Source of the DNA: a bacterium
GTDB lineage: Bacteria; Planctomycetota; Planctomycetia; Kolteriales; Kolteriaceae
Direction of reading: 5' to 3'
Assembly (NCBI GenBank): GCA_019748235.1
Contig: JAIEPU010000174.1
Location: 1-35,871, forward strand
DNA length: 35,871 nucleotides
In this document: piece by piece, positions 16,672 through 25,168 of the stretch
Layout: every line of letters begins with the position of its first letter
How positions within the stretch are numbered: the stretch's first letter is position 1
Notes under the pieces: generated by a model
The model's input: only the letters and a program-made list of their open reading frames with translations
Told to the model about the DNA's origin: nothing
The model's database searches: none
Translations under genes and position numbers: made by a program

Positions 16672-17550
16672 TCATCGAACCTCTTGAGAGAGACGGTGAC
16701 ATTTCCCTGATGAGCGAAGTGTGGCGACGGAGAAACGATATTCGGTTGCCCACTGATCCTTGGCCGTCAGATGGACGGAGTAGGTGTTAGAGCGATCAGT
16801 AAATCGGCTTTCAATCCAGCGCCGGTTGGAAGGAGGCATCTCAAGCTTATCGAGTGCCGCGTTCAGGGTCATTCCTTTCGGGCCGCTCGTCAATGCTTGG
16901 AGCCGGCGCAGATCAGTCACAGGAATGCGCGTAGTAGGAAGCGAGCGAAGCACGTCGCCCGTGGTCGTTCGAATGTTGATCTTTCCCGATCCCCAGAGAG
17001 TAACGTTGTCGAACCGTTCGATGCCCGGCGATAGATCCTTGGCATCGACGAGTTGATCCATATTGACGAAGGAGGCAAGCCGAAAGGCTTGCTGTGCACT
17101 CGATGAAAGGGGGCGAGCAAGAACCGATCGGCCAATTGATTCAGCCTGCGTTGCCAACCTGAGTGCATCAGATAGTTTTTCGGGCGATAGCGACCGGTCC
17201 GAATGAAGCTGGTTGAGATTCAATTTAGCGTTCTCATCATTGACGATGATGTGAAGCGTGAGATTTCCGAGCTTCCAATCGGCCTTATAGGAGCGAGTAG
17301 GATAGCTGACTTTTCCTTTGTCGGTGTCCTCGGTCTTGATCAGAAGTCTTGGGGCAAGGATGAGGAGCGATTTCTCAGCTGTTCTGAGTGCCCAATCGCG
17401 CGCAACTCCCTCCGCGCGATTGCGAACATCGAGCGCCCTGCCTGCTCCTTTAACGGCCATCAATCCAAGTGTCGTCGTCCCATAAAGAAGGATTCCCAAA
17501 GCAAAGAGAATGACGAACCCCTGTCGTCGGCGGTTGAACTTTAGGATCAC
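16672..17550 (-). CDS. gspK: GspK-type minor pseudopilin
   Basis: 292 aa. The N-terminus MILKFNRRRQG|FVILFALGI gives a type IV prepilin leader with cleavage after G11 and no Glu at +5, as is normal for GspK. A hydrophobic helix follows (12-33), then a large globular domain including LHIIVNDENAKLNLNQLH, the GspK-type segment. GspK caps the pseudopilus tip together with I and J. Its ATG overlaps the gspJ stop by 4 bases, and the C-terminal alpha domain typical of the family is present. Confidence 0.85.
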   Translation of the reverse strand: MILKFNRRRQGFVILFALGILLYGTTTLGLMAVKGAGRALDVRNRAEGVARDWALRTAEKSLLILAPRLLIKTEDTDKGKVSYPTRSYKADWKLGNLTLHIIVNDENAKLNLNQLHSDRSLSPEKLSDALRLATQAESIGRSVLARPLSSSAQQAFRLASFVNMDQLVDAKDLSPGIERFDNVTLWGSGKINIRTTTGDVLRSLPTTRIPVTDLRRLQALTSGPKGMTLNAALDKLEMPPSNRRWIESRFTDRSNTYSVHLTAKDQWATEYRFSVATLRSSGKCHRLSQEVR

Positions 17551-18134
17551 GGCAGCCCCCTGGGAAATATTCCCGTGACCCAGGAGCCTTGAGGGTTAGA
17601 AACGGCCAGCCAAATCACTCCTGCTCGGAGGGAGCGTTTGCCATTCGTGACGGTTCCCTTGTCATTGTTGAGTTCCGCGAAAAGAACGCGATCAGTTCCT
17701 TCAGCTCCATCGGCCGTAAGGGAGAGTGATTCGACATCGGCGGCGAGGACCATTGTGGAGAGAGGCTCGCGGTATGTAGGGGAGGAAAGAGATCGCTTCA
17801 GGATCGAGTGATTGCCCGACGTTTCGAGGGTGTATTCTCGTTGAATCGGGGACGGCTCGGCATCAATCGACACATCGAGAGAAGTGACCCGTACGCACCG
17901 CTGATTCACTTGTTCGATACTGATCGCATTCGAGAGATCTTTCTCGAAGAGTTTCGCGATCTCCCGAAAGCTTCGGTCTTCCTTACCGATGTCGCGACGA
18001 GAGCTCTCTTGAAATGAACGGTTAATCATTCGAATGACCGAAAGGGTCGATGTGACCAAAATCGCGGCCAGAAGAAGTGCCGCCAAGAGTTCGACAAGCG
18101 TAAATCCGGTTCTCTTAGGGGGTCGCTGAGTCAT
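17547..18134 (-). CDS. gspJ: GspJ-type minor pseudopilin
   Basis: 195 aa. Prepilin leader KRTG|FTLVEL with cleavage after G10 and Glu at +5, then the hydrophobic helix LLAALLLAAILVTSTLSVI. Middle and C-terminal regions are consistent with the GspJ beta domain (YTLETSGNHSILKRSL, LSLTADG, VIWLAVSNPQGSW). It overlaps the end of gspI by 20 bases and the start of gspK by 4 bases. It probably forms the pseudopilus tip with I and K. Confidence 0.82.
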   Translation of the reverse strand: MTQRPPKRTGFTLVELLAALLLAAILVTSTLSVIRMINRSFQESSRRDIGKEDRSFREIAKLFEKDLSNAISIEQVNQRCVRVTSLDVSIDAEPSPIQREYTLETSGNHSILKRSLSSPTYREPLSTMVLAADVESLSLTADGAEGTDRVLFAELNNDKGTVTNGKRSLRAGVIWLAVSNPQGSWVTGIFPRGLP

Positions 18135-18537
18135 CAGTCTCCCCCTCGAAAACGACGCTTGAGTCTTTGGACTGCCAAAGGTGGACCGTGAAGATTGGCT
18201 TTTCAGAGTTTGACCCGAATACAGTGAGCCGGATCAGCACCAGCGAATCATCCGAAATTCCAGAGGGAATCTCCTCGGTCCTCCAGGTAAGGTCTTTTTC
18301 CTCCGGAAAACTCCCTTGGGCGTGAAGAGGAATCGCCTGCTTACTGCTTTGCCATGAGCAGAGGAGCCGGTCGGCAGCGGCGCTGGCTTTATCCAGACGA
18401 GCGGCGTTACCCTCTTGCTTTCGGAGTTGGTTGGCGATTTCGACAAAAGATCCGAGCAATAGCGCGAGGATCGCGGAGCCGACGAGCACTTCGACGAGCG
18501 TGAAGCCAGACGGTCGTTTAGAGGGAGAGGAGCGCAT
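18115..18537 (-). CDS. gspI: GspI-type minor pseudopilin
   Basis: 140 aa from the ATG at 18537. An in-frame upstream start at 18588 would add 17 residues unlike a leader. Leader RPSG|FTLVEV, cleavage after G11, Glu at +5, then ILALLLGSFVEI. The remaining domain is small, as expected for GspI. It overlaps the gspH stop by 20 bases, so translation is probably coupled. It is a component of the tip complex with J and K. Confidence 0.82.
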   Translation of the reverse strand: MRSSPSKRPSGFTLVEVLVGSAILALLLGSFVEIANQLRKQEGNAARLDKASAAADRLLCSWQSSKQAIPLHAQGSFPEEKDLTWRTEEIPSGISDDSLVLIRLTVFGSNSEKPIFTVHLWQSKDSSVVFEGETDDSATP

Positions 18538-19021
18538 CGATCTCCCTCTTTTCTTTGGTGACGACCGGGTCGCTCGAGCCGCCAGCAAAATAGATCCAGA
18601 TCAGGCCTGAATGTGCTGACTCGATACTCGCCGCAAAACCGCTGCAGTAACCGTTCGCATCATAGGGGATGCGCTCTTCTGGTTTCGGACGATGAATGAG
18701 TGAAGCAGAGGATAGGTAGATCGTCAACTTCGCCTCTTCGCCAAACGAGCAGACATGGAGCGGTTGCTTATTCTTGTCTCCCTTCAGGTCCAAGATCCTG
18801 CCTTCACCCTTGTTAGTGTCGACGACGAGAAGAACGCCGCCGTTGCGGCGAGCCAGGATTCTCGCCAACCGATCCATCTGCGTCACGCGCGCGATCGCTT
18901 GGGATTGCTGGGCTCGCTGATAGGGAGTGCGGAACGTCACCACCATCGTCCCGAACATGAGCGAGACGAGAAGGAGTACGACCATTACTTCAACGAGGCT
19001 AAAGCCGTGACGAGGTTTCAT
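18518..19021 (-). CDS. gspH: GspH-type minor pseudopilin
   Basis: 167 aa from the ATG at 19021, overlapping the gspG stop as ATGA. Longer open-frame versions reach back to 19438 but are shadows of gspG. Leader MKPRHG|FSLVEVMVVLL with cleavage after G6 and Glu at +5. The C-terminal beta-rich domain contains GGVLLVVDTNKGEGRILDLK. GspH links the tip to the major pseudopilin shaft. Confidence 0.85.
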   Translation of the reverse strand: MKPRHGFSLVEVMVVLLLVSLMFGTMVVTFRTPYQRAQQSQAIARVTQMDRLARILARRNGGVLLVVDTNKGEGRILDLKGDKNKQPLHVCSFGEEAKLTIYLSSASLIHRPKPEERIPYDANGYCSGFAASIESAHSGLIWIYFAGGSSDPVVTKEKREIDALLSL

Positions 19022-19473
19022 GTGTCTTTGCGGGCGCTCCAGCAATTGAGGTCCGCATCGCTTCCCTTGCCACCAGGTCGTCCGTCCGCCCCATAGCAGT
19101 TGATCTCGAATGGATGATCCTGGCCCGGGGCGATGTACTCGTACGGTTTGCCCCAGGGATCGATCGGAGTACGGCTTAGCAGTGGTTCCGCGAATTGCTC
19201 GGAGCTTTGAGAGAGAATGGCGAGCCCTTCCTCGTTGGTCGGATAGCGACCGGTCATGGCGTGGAACGTTTCGACGGCATCCATCGCCGCGCGCATCTCC
19301 ATCTTGACGGTGTTTTGATAGCCCGAGGCCATATAGCCTCGAACGTTCACGGTTACTGCCGTCGCAAGGAGTCCGATAATGACCAGGACCACCATGATCT
19401 CGACGAGAGTGAAAGCTGATCGCTTTGAGGTTGAACACTTTCGAAGGAATGAGGGCTCGTGCTTAAAGTACAT
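19018..19473 (-). CDS. gspG: GspG major pseudopilin
   Basis: 151 aa from the ATG at 19473, overlapping the end of gspF by 11 bases. The leader ends SKRSA|FTLVEI, cleaved after residue 20, with Glu at +5, followed by the helix MVVLVIIGLLATAV. GRYPTNEEGL, PWGKPYEYIAPG and YGADGRPGGKGSDAD are hallmarks of GspG, the last being its calcium-binding loop. It builds the periplasmic pseudopilus shaft. Ala at -1 in place of the usual Gly is notable. Confidence 0.95.
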   Translation of the reverse strand: MYFKHEPSFLRKCSTSKRSAFTLVEIMVVLVIIGLLATAVTVNVRGYMASGYQNTVKMEMRAAMDAVETFHAMTGRYPTNEEGLAILSQSSEQFAEPLLSRTPIDPWGKPYEYIAPGQDHPFEINCYGADGRPGGKGSDADLNCWSARKDT

Positions 19474-20668
19474 TTCCCATCTCCATGATTGGAAGGATCG
19501 TGGCAAAGGCGATGAAACCAATGACAGCGGCCAGGACGACGATGATGATCGGGTCCAGGGCCGCGGTGAGCCGTTCCGAGGCCGTATTCACTTGCCGTGT
19601 GTAGTCGTGGGCCAGTCGAAAGAGCATTTCCTCGAGACGGCCTGACTCTTGGCCGACCGAAAGTATTTGCACAGCCATCGGCGGGAAGATCCGGTCGGCG
19701 GTCAGGGTAGGGGCCATCTCTCGTCCTTCATTGAGAGATTGTTTGCAGCGATCGAGGGTCTCACGAATCGCGATGTTTCGTGTCGAGAAGGAAGCCAACT
19801 CAAAAGCATCGATGAGCCCGACCCCAGCGCGCACAAGAGTGGCAACGATAAAGGCGATGCGAGCCACACCCTGCTTGATGAGAAGGGAGCCTATCACTGG
19901 TAGACGAAGAATTGTCCGATCCAACACTCTCTTTCCGGAGGGAATGCGCAGGAGGACCGAAATAATCGCAATCGCCGCACCAAGGGCAAGTAACAATGCC
20001 CACCAGTAATTCAGAAGAAGATCGCTGGCCGATTTCACGAGTTTGGTCGACATTGGCAACTCTCGATTCGCTTCGACGAGCGAATTGATGAGAGAAGGGA
20101 CGACCGAGGTCATGAGGAAAAGGGTGATTCCCAGGGCCATTGTCAGGACGATACCAGGATACATGAGAGCGGTTCCGACCTTGTCACGGAACCTGTTGGC
20201 GTTCTCCTTGAATTCTGCGATTTCGGCAAGCGCATGATCGAGCCGCCCAGAGGCTTCTCCCATTCGGACCAGGCTCGCGTCGAGTCGATCGAAAAGTTCC
20301 GGTGTCTGTTCAATAGCTTCCGAGACGGAACATCCCGCCAAAATCTTCTGATGCATCGATAGAAGTGCCCGTTGCGTGGCGCCCCGATGTTGAGCGGAGA
20401 GAGTTTGCAGGGCATTGGTGATAGTGATGCCGACCCCGAGCAAGGTCGCAAGTTCCCGGCTGATCGCAGTGGAGGTCGTGGAGCTTAAGGGCCTAGAAGT
20501 TCCGCGCCATCTACTCCACCAGGTTCCTTCCCGAGCCTCACGAAGATCGTCCACGGCGAGTCCACGCTCGCGCAATAGATCACGCGCATGGCGAGGGGTG
20601 TCGGCGGCGATGGTGCCGCTCATTAATCCCCGTGCGGGAGAGGTCGCCTTGTATTCAAAGGTCGGCAT
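19463..20668 (-). CDS. gspF: GspF inner-membrane platform protein
   Basis: 401 aa, normal length for the family. Two repeated T2SSF domains are seen, each with the signature GEASGRLDHAL (137-147) and GQESGRLEEML later. Three membrane segments lie at about 170-190, 218-240 and 372-395. GspF is the multispanning core of the inner-membrane platform that joins the ATPase to pseudopilus assembly. It starts about 40 bp after gspE and ends overlapping gspG. Confidence 0.95.
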   Translation of the reverse strand: MPTFEYKATSPARGLMSGTIAADTPRHARDLLRERGLAVDDLREAREGTWWSRWRGTSRPLSSTTSTAISRELATLLGVGITITNALQTLSAQHRGATQRALLSMHQKILAGCSVSEAIEQTPELFDRLDASLVRMGEASGRLDHALAEIAEFKENANRFRDKVGTALMYPGIVLTMALGITLFLMTSVVPSLINSLVEANRELPMSTKLVKSASDLLLNYWWALLLALGAAIAIISVLLRIPSGKRVLDRTILRLPVIGSLLIKQGVARIAFIVATLVRAGVGLIDAFELASFSTRNIAIRETLDRCKQSLNEGREMAPTLTADRIFPPMAVQILSVGQESGRLEEMLFRLAHDYTRQVNTASERLTAALDPIIIVVLAAVIGFIAFATILPIMEMGNVL

Positions 20669-20708
20669 CCAATCCGTTCCTTAGTGACCCTCTGACTATT
20701 CAGTTCAA

Positions 20709-22292
20709 TCAGAGCGACGACCGTGTTGTCACACGTGCCACTTCATCGGGAGTGGTTTCTCCATCTAGAATCCGAATGCGCCCATGCTCCGATAAAAGCT
20801 GCATCCCTTGTCCTATGGCTTGTTTTTCGATCTGTGTTGCCGTGGCGGAGGATTGAATCAATTCGCGGACCGCTTCGTTCACGATCAAGAACTCAAAGAT
20901 GCCGAGTCTTCCTCTGAAGCCCGTTTGACGGCAACGCGCGCAGCCGGCTCCTCGTTTAATCATGACATCGTCGGGTAGGTGATGACGCCGTCGATCAATC
21001 TCTGAGGGGGCAATGCTGATGGCGCATTCTGGGCATATTCGCCGCACCAATCGCTGGGCGAGAACCCCGGCCACCGTGCTCGCGACAAGATAAGGTTCGA
21101 CGCCTAGATCAAGGAGACGGGTGACGGCGCTTGAGGCACTGTTGGTATGCAATGTCGAAAAGACGAGGTGTCCGGTGAGAGATGCCTGGATGGCCATCTG
21201 AGCCGTTTCGGTGTCACGGATTTCTCCGACCATGATGACGTCGGGATCTTGACGGACAACACTGCGCAGTCCGCGGGCAAAGGTCATTCCGCGCTTTTCG
21301 CTCACTTGGACCTGGCTGATCCCTTCGAGCTGATATTCGATCGGGTCTTCCAACGTGACAATGTTCTTCTCAAGCCGGTCGATCTCCTGGAGGGCCGCAT
21401 AAAGGGTCGTGCTTTTGCCGGAACCGGTGGGACCGGTTACTAGGATGAGGCCATTCTCAAAGGCGAGCAGGCTCTGGAAGGATTCAAGGAGAGCTCCTTT
21501 CATCCCAAGATCCGTTAGTCGAAAGAGTCGGACGCTTTTGTCGAGGAGTCGGGCGACGATCCGCTCCCCAAAGGAAGTGGGCATGGAAGAGATTCGAAGA
21601 TCGACGAGACGATCTCCCAATTGAACGGTCGCTCTTCCATCCTGAGGAAGTCTTTTCTCAGCGATATCCATTTGGCCGAGGACTTTGATTCGGCTCGTCA
21701 CTTCCTCTTGGATCGACTTGGGAAGTGTATAGGCATCGAACAGAATACCATCGATACGAAGCCGAGCGATGAGCCGGTCTTCATAAGGGTGAAGGTGAAT
21801 ATCGGACGCTTGTTGCCGGACCGCTTCAAAAAGGAGAGAATTCACCAACCGAATGACCGGGGCCTTTCCATCTCCATCAAGAAGATCTTCGCGCATCACG
21901 TCATCAATCGATTCGGGATGATCGCTCCCGTCTGTTTCGATTTGAGCGACCGATTCAACCTGCGATTCGCGTGATTGATACACGTGATTGATCGCTGAAA
22001 GGATTTCCTCGGGAGGCGCGAGGATCGGTTTTGAGCAAATGCCCAGAATGCGGTCCATCAGATCGATCTGATCCAGTCCTTCTTCACTTCCAATCGCCAG
22101 GATGAGTTCATGAGGGGGATCCTCCTCCAATAGACCAATAACTTGTAGTCGACGTGCATGAGAAATCGGGATGGATTCAATGAACTTCGCGGAGGGCGTA
22201 CATCCCGCAAGCGAGGAGCGCAGCGGAATGTGATAACGCTCTGACATCCGGTCGAGTAATTCTTGCGTATTCGCGTCCATGCGAAAGCCCAT
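20709..22292 (-). CDS. gspE: GspE secretion ATPase
   Basis: 527 aa. Starts 2 bases after gspD ends; an internal ATG 12 bases in is a second candidate. N-terminal MshEN-like helices, then ASDIHLHPYEDRLIARLRID, Walker A GPTGSGKS (287-294), an Asp box TLEDPIEYQLEGISQVQV, Walker B VGEIRDTETA, and a His box GHLVFSTLHTN. A zinc tetracysteine motif has C420 and C423 with C451 and C454. It drives pseudopilus assembly from the cytoplasm. Confidence 0.96.
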   Translation of the reverse strand: MGFRMDANTQELLDRMSERYHIPLRSSLAGCTPSAKFIESIPISHARRLQVIGLLEEDPPHELILAIGSEEGLDQIDLMDRILGICSKPILAPPEEILSAINHVYQSRESQVESVAQIETDGSDHPESIDDVMREDLLDGDGKAPVIRLVNSLLFEAVRQQASDIHLHPYEDRLIARLRIDGILFDAYTLPKSIQEEVTSRIKVLGQMDIAEKRLPQDGRATVQLGDRLVDLRISSMPTSFGERIVARLLDKSVRLFRLTDLGMKGALLESFQSLLAFENGLILVTGPTGSGKSTTLYAALQEIDRLEKNIVTLEDPIEYQLEGISQVQVSEKRGMTFARGLRSVVRQDPDVIMVGEIRDTETAQMAIQASLTGHLVFSTLHTNSASSAVTRLLDLGVEPYLVASTVAGVLAQRLVRRICPECAISIAPSEIDRRRHHLPDDVMIKRGAGCARCRQTGFRGRLGIFEFLIVNEAVRELIQSSATATQIEKQAIGQGMQLLSEHGRIRILDGETTPDEVARVTTRSSL

Positions 22293-22294
22293 CG

Positions 22295-24772
22295 TTAGGG
22301 AGTCAGTAGTGGCTCGGCGGGCACAGTTGTTTCAGTTGGAACCAGTTCTTCTGGATTCGCTTCTTTCGAGCTCTTCCATCCATTGATTCCGGGGGGTAAC
22401 TCCAGTTCTTCATCACCTTGGGTCAAAAATGGTGCGAATGGATTCTCGATCTCTTTCGAATCATCGACCGATTCAGGAATGACACATCGTTCGTTAGACG
22501 GAGTCGGTACACGGCGCACGAGAAGTGGACTACTCACGGGATAGGCTGCCGTTCCTGAGGCCGCTAAATCCCGTTCGGAGAAGTGTTTCAACACTCGAAA
22601 CTGATCATCTCGAAGAATGACTGGTCGAATGAAGAAATAAAGCGAGGTCTCGTTGTTAACGAAGTCATATTGCGACACGAGATATTTAACGATTGGAATC
22701 TTTTCCAGAAAGGGAACACTCTTAATGGTCTTTGAATCGTTGTTAAAGCGTAGACCACCCAAAATGACGGTGTGGCCATCGGGCACCGTGACTGCACTTT
22801 CAATGGAGTTATTCTGTCTCGGAGGTGGAAGCCCTGGGGCCGCGCCACCCGAGAAGCTGCTGAGCTGCGCATTGATGTCGAGTTCTAGGAAATCTCCCTC
22901 TCCAATTCGTGGAGTCACCGAGAGAGTCGTTCCAGCATTGCTGAACCCGCCGAAGCTTGTGGTCGCGACGGTGGTCGAAGCATTCACGCTACTGTAAGGG
23001 TACTGATTCACGCTGGTGAGAACGCCGGTCGCGTTATCATCCACCAGGATGCGAGGCGCAGCAATGACCTTCGATCGGGAGTGCGTCGTCAATGCTTTAA
23101 GTACTGCTCCGGCAATCGCGGAATCCACCAGGGTTCCGTTGAATCCCGAACCAGGTAGGACGCTGAGGGCCTTCGTCGCTGGATCCATTTGACTGAGACC
23201 GTACGAAGTAAACGCGAACAACTGCTTAAGGGGAGCATTACTTCCCTTACTTACCTCAATTCCCAGAACGAAGTCTTCATTGCAATTGATCGTGACGATG
23301 GTGATTTCGATAAGAACTTGCGGTCGCCTTCGATCCAGACGCTGAATGAGCTCCATGTAGACCTTCTGAGCTTCTGGCGGTGCCAAAACGATGATCGTGT
23401 TGGTGTTGGGATCTGAGACGACTTGTGCCTGACCGAGAAGGCGACTGGCTATGCCGTTCATGCTATCGACACCTGCTTTGGGGTCATTGGGTGTCGAAAC
23501 GATCTCGTTCGGAGCCGCTGGTGGAGGCTGTTGCACGGGGGGAGTCGGAGGTGCGCTTCCCGGTGGACCTGCAGGAGCATTCGGCCCCGGCGGCGTCGAC
23601 ATCTGATCCGAAACCTTCTGCAAAGGATCGTGATGAGTTTCGGCGGACTTAGTCATCGTTGTTCCCTGGATGGCACGAATCGTTGCGAGCACTTCATCGA
23701 CTGAAGCATGCTTGAGCTGATAGAAGCGGATCGGGCTCTGTGGCTGAGCCGTTGCGACATCAAGCTCTGACTTTAATTCCTCAATCCGTTGATGCACATC
23801 AAGCGTGGCGTTAACCACGAGCAGATTCGCTTCCTGGTCGATGGCCGAGGAATAACGCCGTTTAGCTTGGGAAGGAGGAATAAGCTGCTGTATGAGCCGA
23901 TCGACGCGTTCCGCAGCCGCGAATCGAAACGTATAGGTTCGGGTGATGACATCGAGCGGAACATCGAGCCGATCGAGAAGATCCACAGCCTCTTGAATTG
24001 ACTCGGGAGTTCCGATGAGAACGAGTTGATTCGTCCGCTCATCGCTGGCGATTTCGACGACTGAGCCGACTCCCCCCTCTTTACCTCCGCCACGCCGCCG
24101 TGCTTGCAATAACTGCCCAAGTTGCATCGACAATTCGGATGCGGTTGCATGTTTGACTGGAATGAATTTGACCGTCTTCTCCAATGCCCCCCGATCAATC
24201 CATTTGAGGAGCCGTTCGATGCGTTCAAGATTGGGACCAAAGTCGGTGACAATAAGAACGCCACCTTCCTGATCCACGAGGGTGGTGCCACCAGGCTTGG
24301 AAAGAAACGGCTTGATGATCTGATCGGCTCGCGTCACAGGAATATTCTTGAGATGGAAGGCAAGAGTAGCAGGTTTCATCCCATCGGGGATCTTACCATC
24401 TTCCATCAGTGGATCGGCGAATTCGGCGAGTGTGGATGCATCGACAATACGTTTCCAGCCTTTTGGCTCCGCGTCAATGAGGACGAGTCCCTTGCTCTTA
24501 AGGGCCGTTTCGAGCAATCCTTGAAGAGACTCAATGGGAATGGCATTCACCGCGCGCAATGTGATCTTCTTCTTCGCGATTCCTTCATCATAAAGAAGAT
24601 TTACCCCGAGCCGCTTACTGACATATTCGACGAGCACTTCGAGTTCGACTTCAGTGGGAAGATCGATTTTGACCATGGAGGAGAGTTTAACGGGGGCAGG
24701 AATCTTCTCCTCGGAATACCCCTGCTCATACACGAGGCACATTGTCAGTGATACAGTAAGAAAAATGCGCAT
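22295..24772 (-). CDS. gspD: GspD secretin
   Basis: 825 aa with an N-terminal signal peptide. An STN/N0 domain (about 30-110) is followed by several KH-like N domains (FHLKNIPVTRADQIIKPFL, FIPVKHATASELSMQLGQLL, YTFRFAAAERVDRLIQQL, FYQLKHASVDEVLATIRAIQ), the last carrying a Pro/Gly-rich insertion around 385-430. The secretin core has VIAAPRILVDDN, TLSVTPRIGEGDFLELDI, VTVPDGHTVILGG and VPFLEKIPIVKYL. A tail of about 110 residues may be the pilotin-binding S domain. It forms the outer-membrane pore. First gene of the operon; the region upstream is described separately. Confidence 0.96.
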   Translation of the reverse strand: MRIFLTVSLTMCLVYEQGYSEEKIPAPVKLSSMVKIDLPTEVELEVLVEYVSKRLGVNLLYDEGIAKKKITLRAVNAIPIESLQGLLETALKSKGLVLIDAEPKGWKRIVDASTLAEFADPLMEDGKIPDGMKPATLAFHLKNIPVTRADQIIKPFLSKPGGTTLVDQEGGVLIVTDFGPNLERIERLLKWIDRGALEKTVKFIPVKHATASELSMQLGQLLQARRRGGGKEGGVGSVVEIASDERTNQLVLIGTPESIQEAVDLLDRLDVPLDVITRTYTFRFAAAERVDRLIQQLIPPSQAKRRYSSAIDQEANLLVVNATLDVHQRIEELKSELDVATAQPQSPIRFYQLKHASVDEVLATIRAIQGTTMTKSAETHHDPLQKVSDQMSTPPGPNAPAGPPGSAPPTPPVQQPPPAAPNEIVSTPNDPKAGVDSMNGIASRLLGQAQVVSDPNTNTIIVLAPPEAQKVYMELIQRLDRRRPQVLIEITIVTINCNEDFVLGIEVSKGSNAPLKQLFAFTSYGLSQMDPATKALSVLPGSGFNGTLVDSAIAGAVLKALTTHSRSKVIAAPRILVDDNATGVLTSVNQYPYSSVNASTTVATTSFGGFSNAGTTLSVTPRIGEGDFLELDINAQLSSFSGGAAPGLPPPRQNNSIESAVTVPDGHTVILGGLRFNNDSKTIKSVPFLEKIPIVKYLVSQYDFVNNETSLYFFIRPVILRDDQFRVLKHFSERDLAASGTAAYPVSSPLLVRRVPTPSNERCVIPESVDDSKEIENPFAPFLTQGDEELELPPGINGWKSSKEANPEELVPTETTVPAEPLLTP

Positions 24773-25168
24773 TGATACAACCGTTCACTGAACTGTTAAG
24801 CATTATCATAAGCTCGCGAATCGTGATCTCTCCATATATTGGAGGTAATCACGATCCAGTCAGCAGCTTGAATACTCAGGAGATTCGATTTCGCACAAGG
24901 GTAGATTGACGACGAGCGGTGATGAAATCCGTGGGTTAATTCACCAATGAACGAACTTTGTAAAATTTTCTCGATTACAGTTGAACAAGACTGTGAGTCA
25001 CGTTAGATTTCTCAAATCGCTCTTCGATGTCCTCCTAACGATCTAAGTTTAGACAAAAACTCAGGGCCGGAAGCCCATAATGTGTCATGGAATGGCATTT
25101 ATTCGTTCATTTCATCACACCTGTAATCTGCAGTTAAGAATTCAATTCCTAAGCCTAAGGGTATAGCG
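24773..25168. other. Divergent intergenic region (gspD / PA14 gene)
   Basis: About 400 bp, AT-richer than its neighbours, between the leftward secretion operon and the rightward PA14-like gene. Promoters for both must lie here, but I saw no confident -35/-10 pair. An AAGGGT ribosome-like site precedes the gene at 25169. Confidence 0.4.

Noticed and set aside
18518..19438. A 306-codon version of the gspH frame
   Set aside because: The first 139 codons are the shadow of gspG; the prepilin leader places the true start at 19021.
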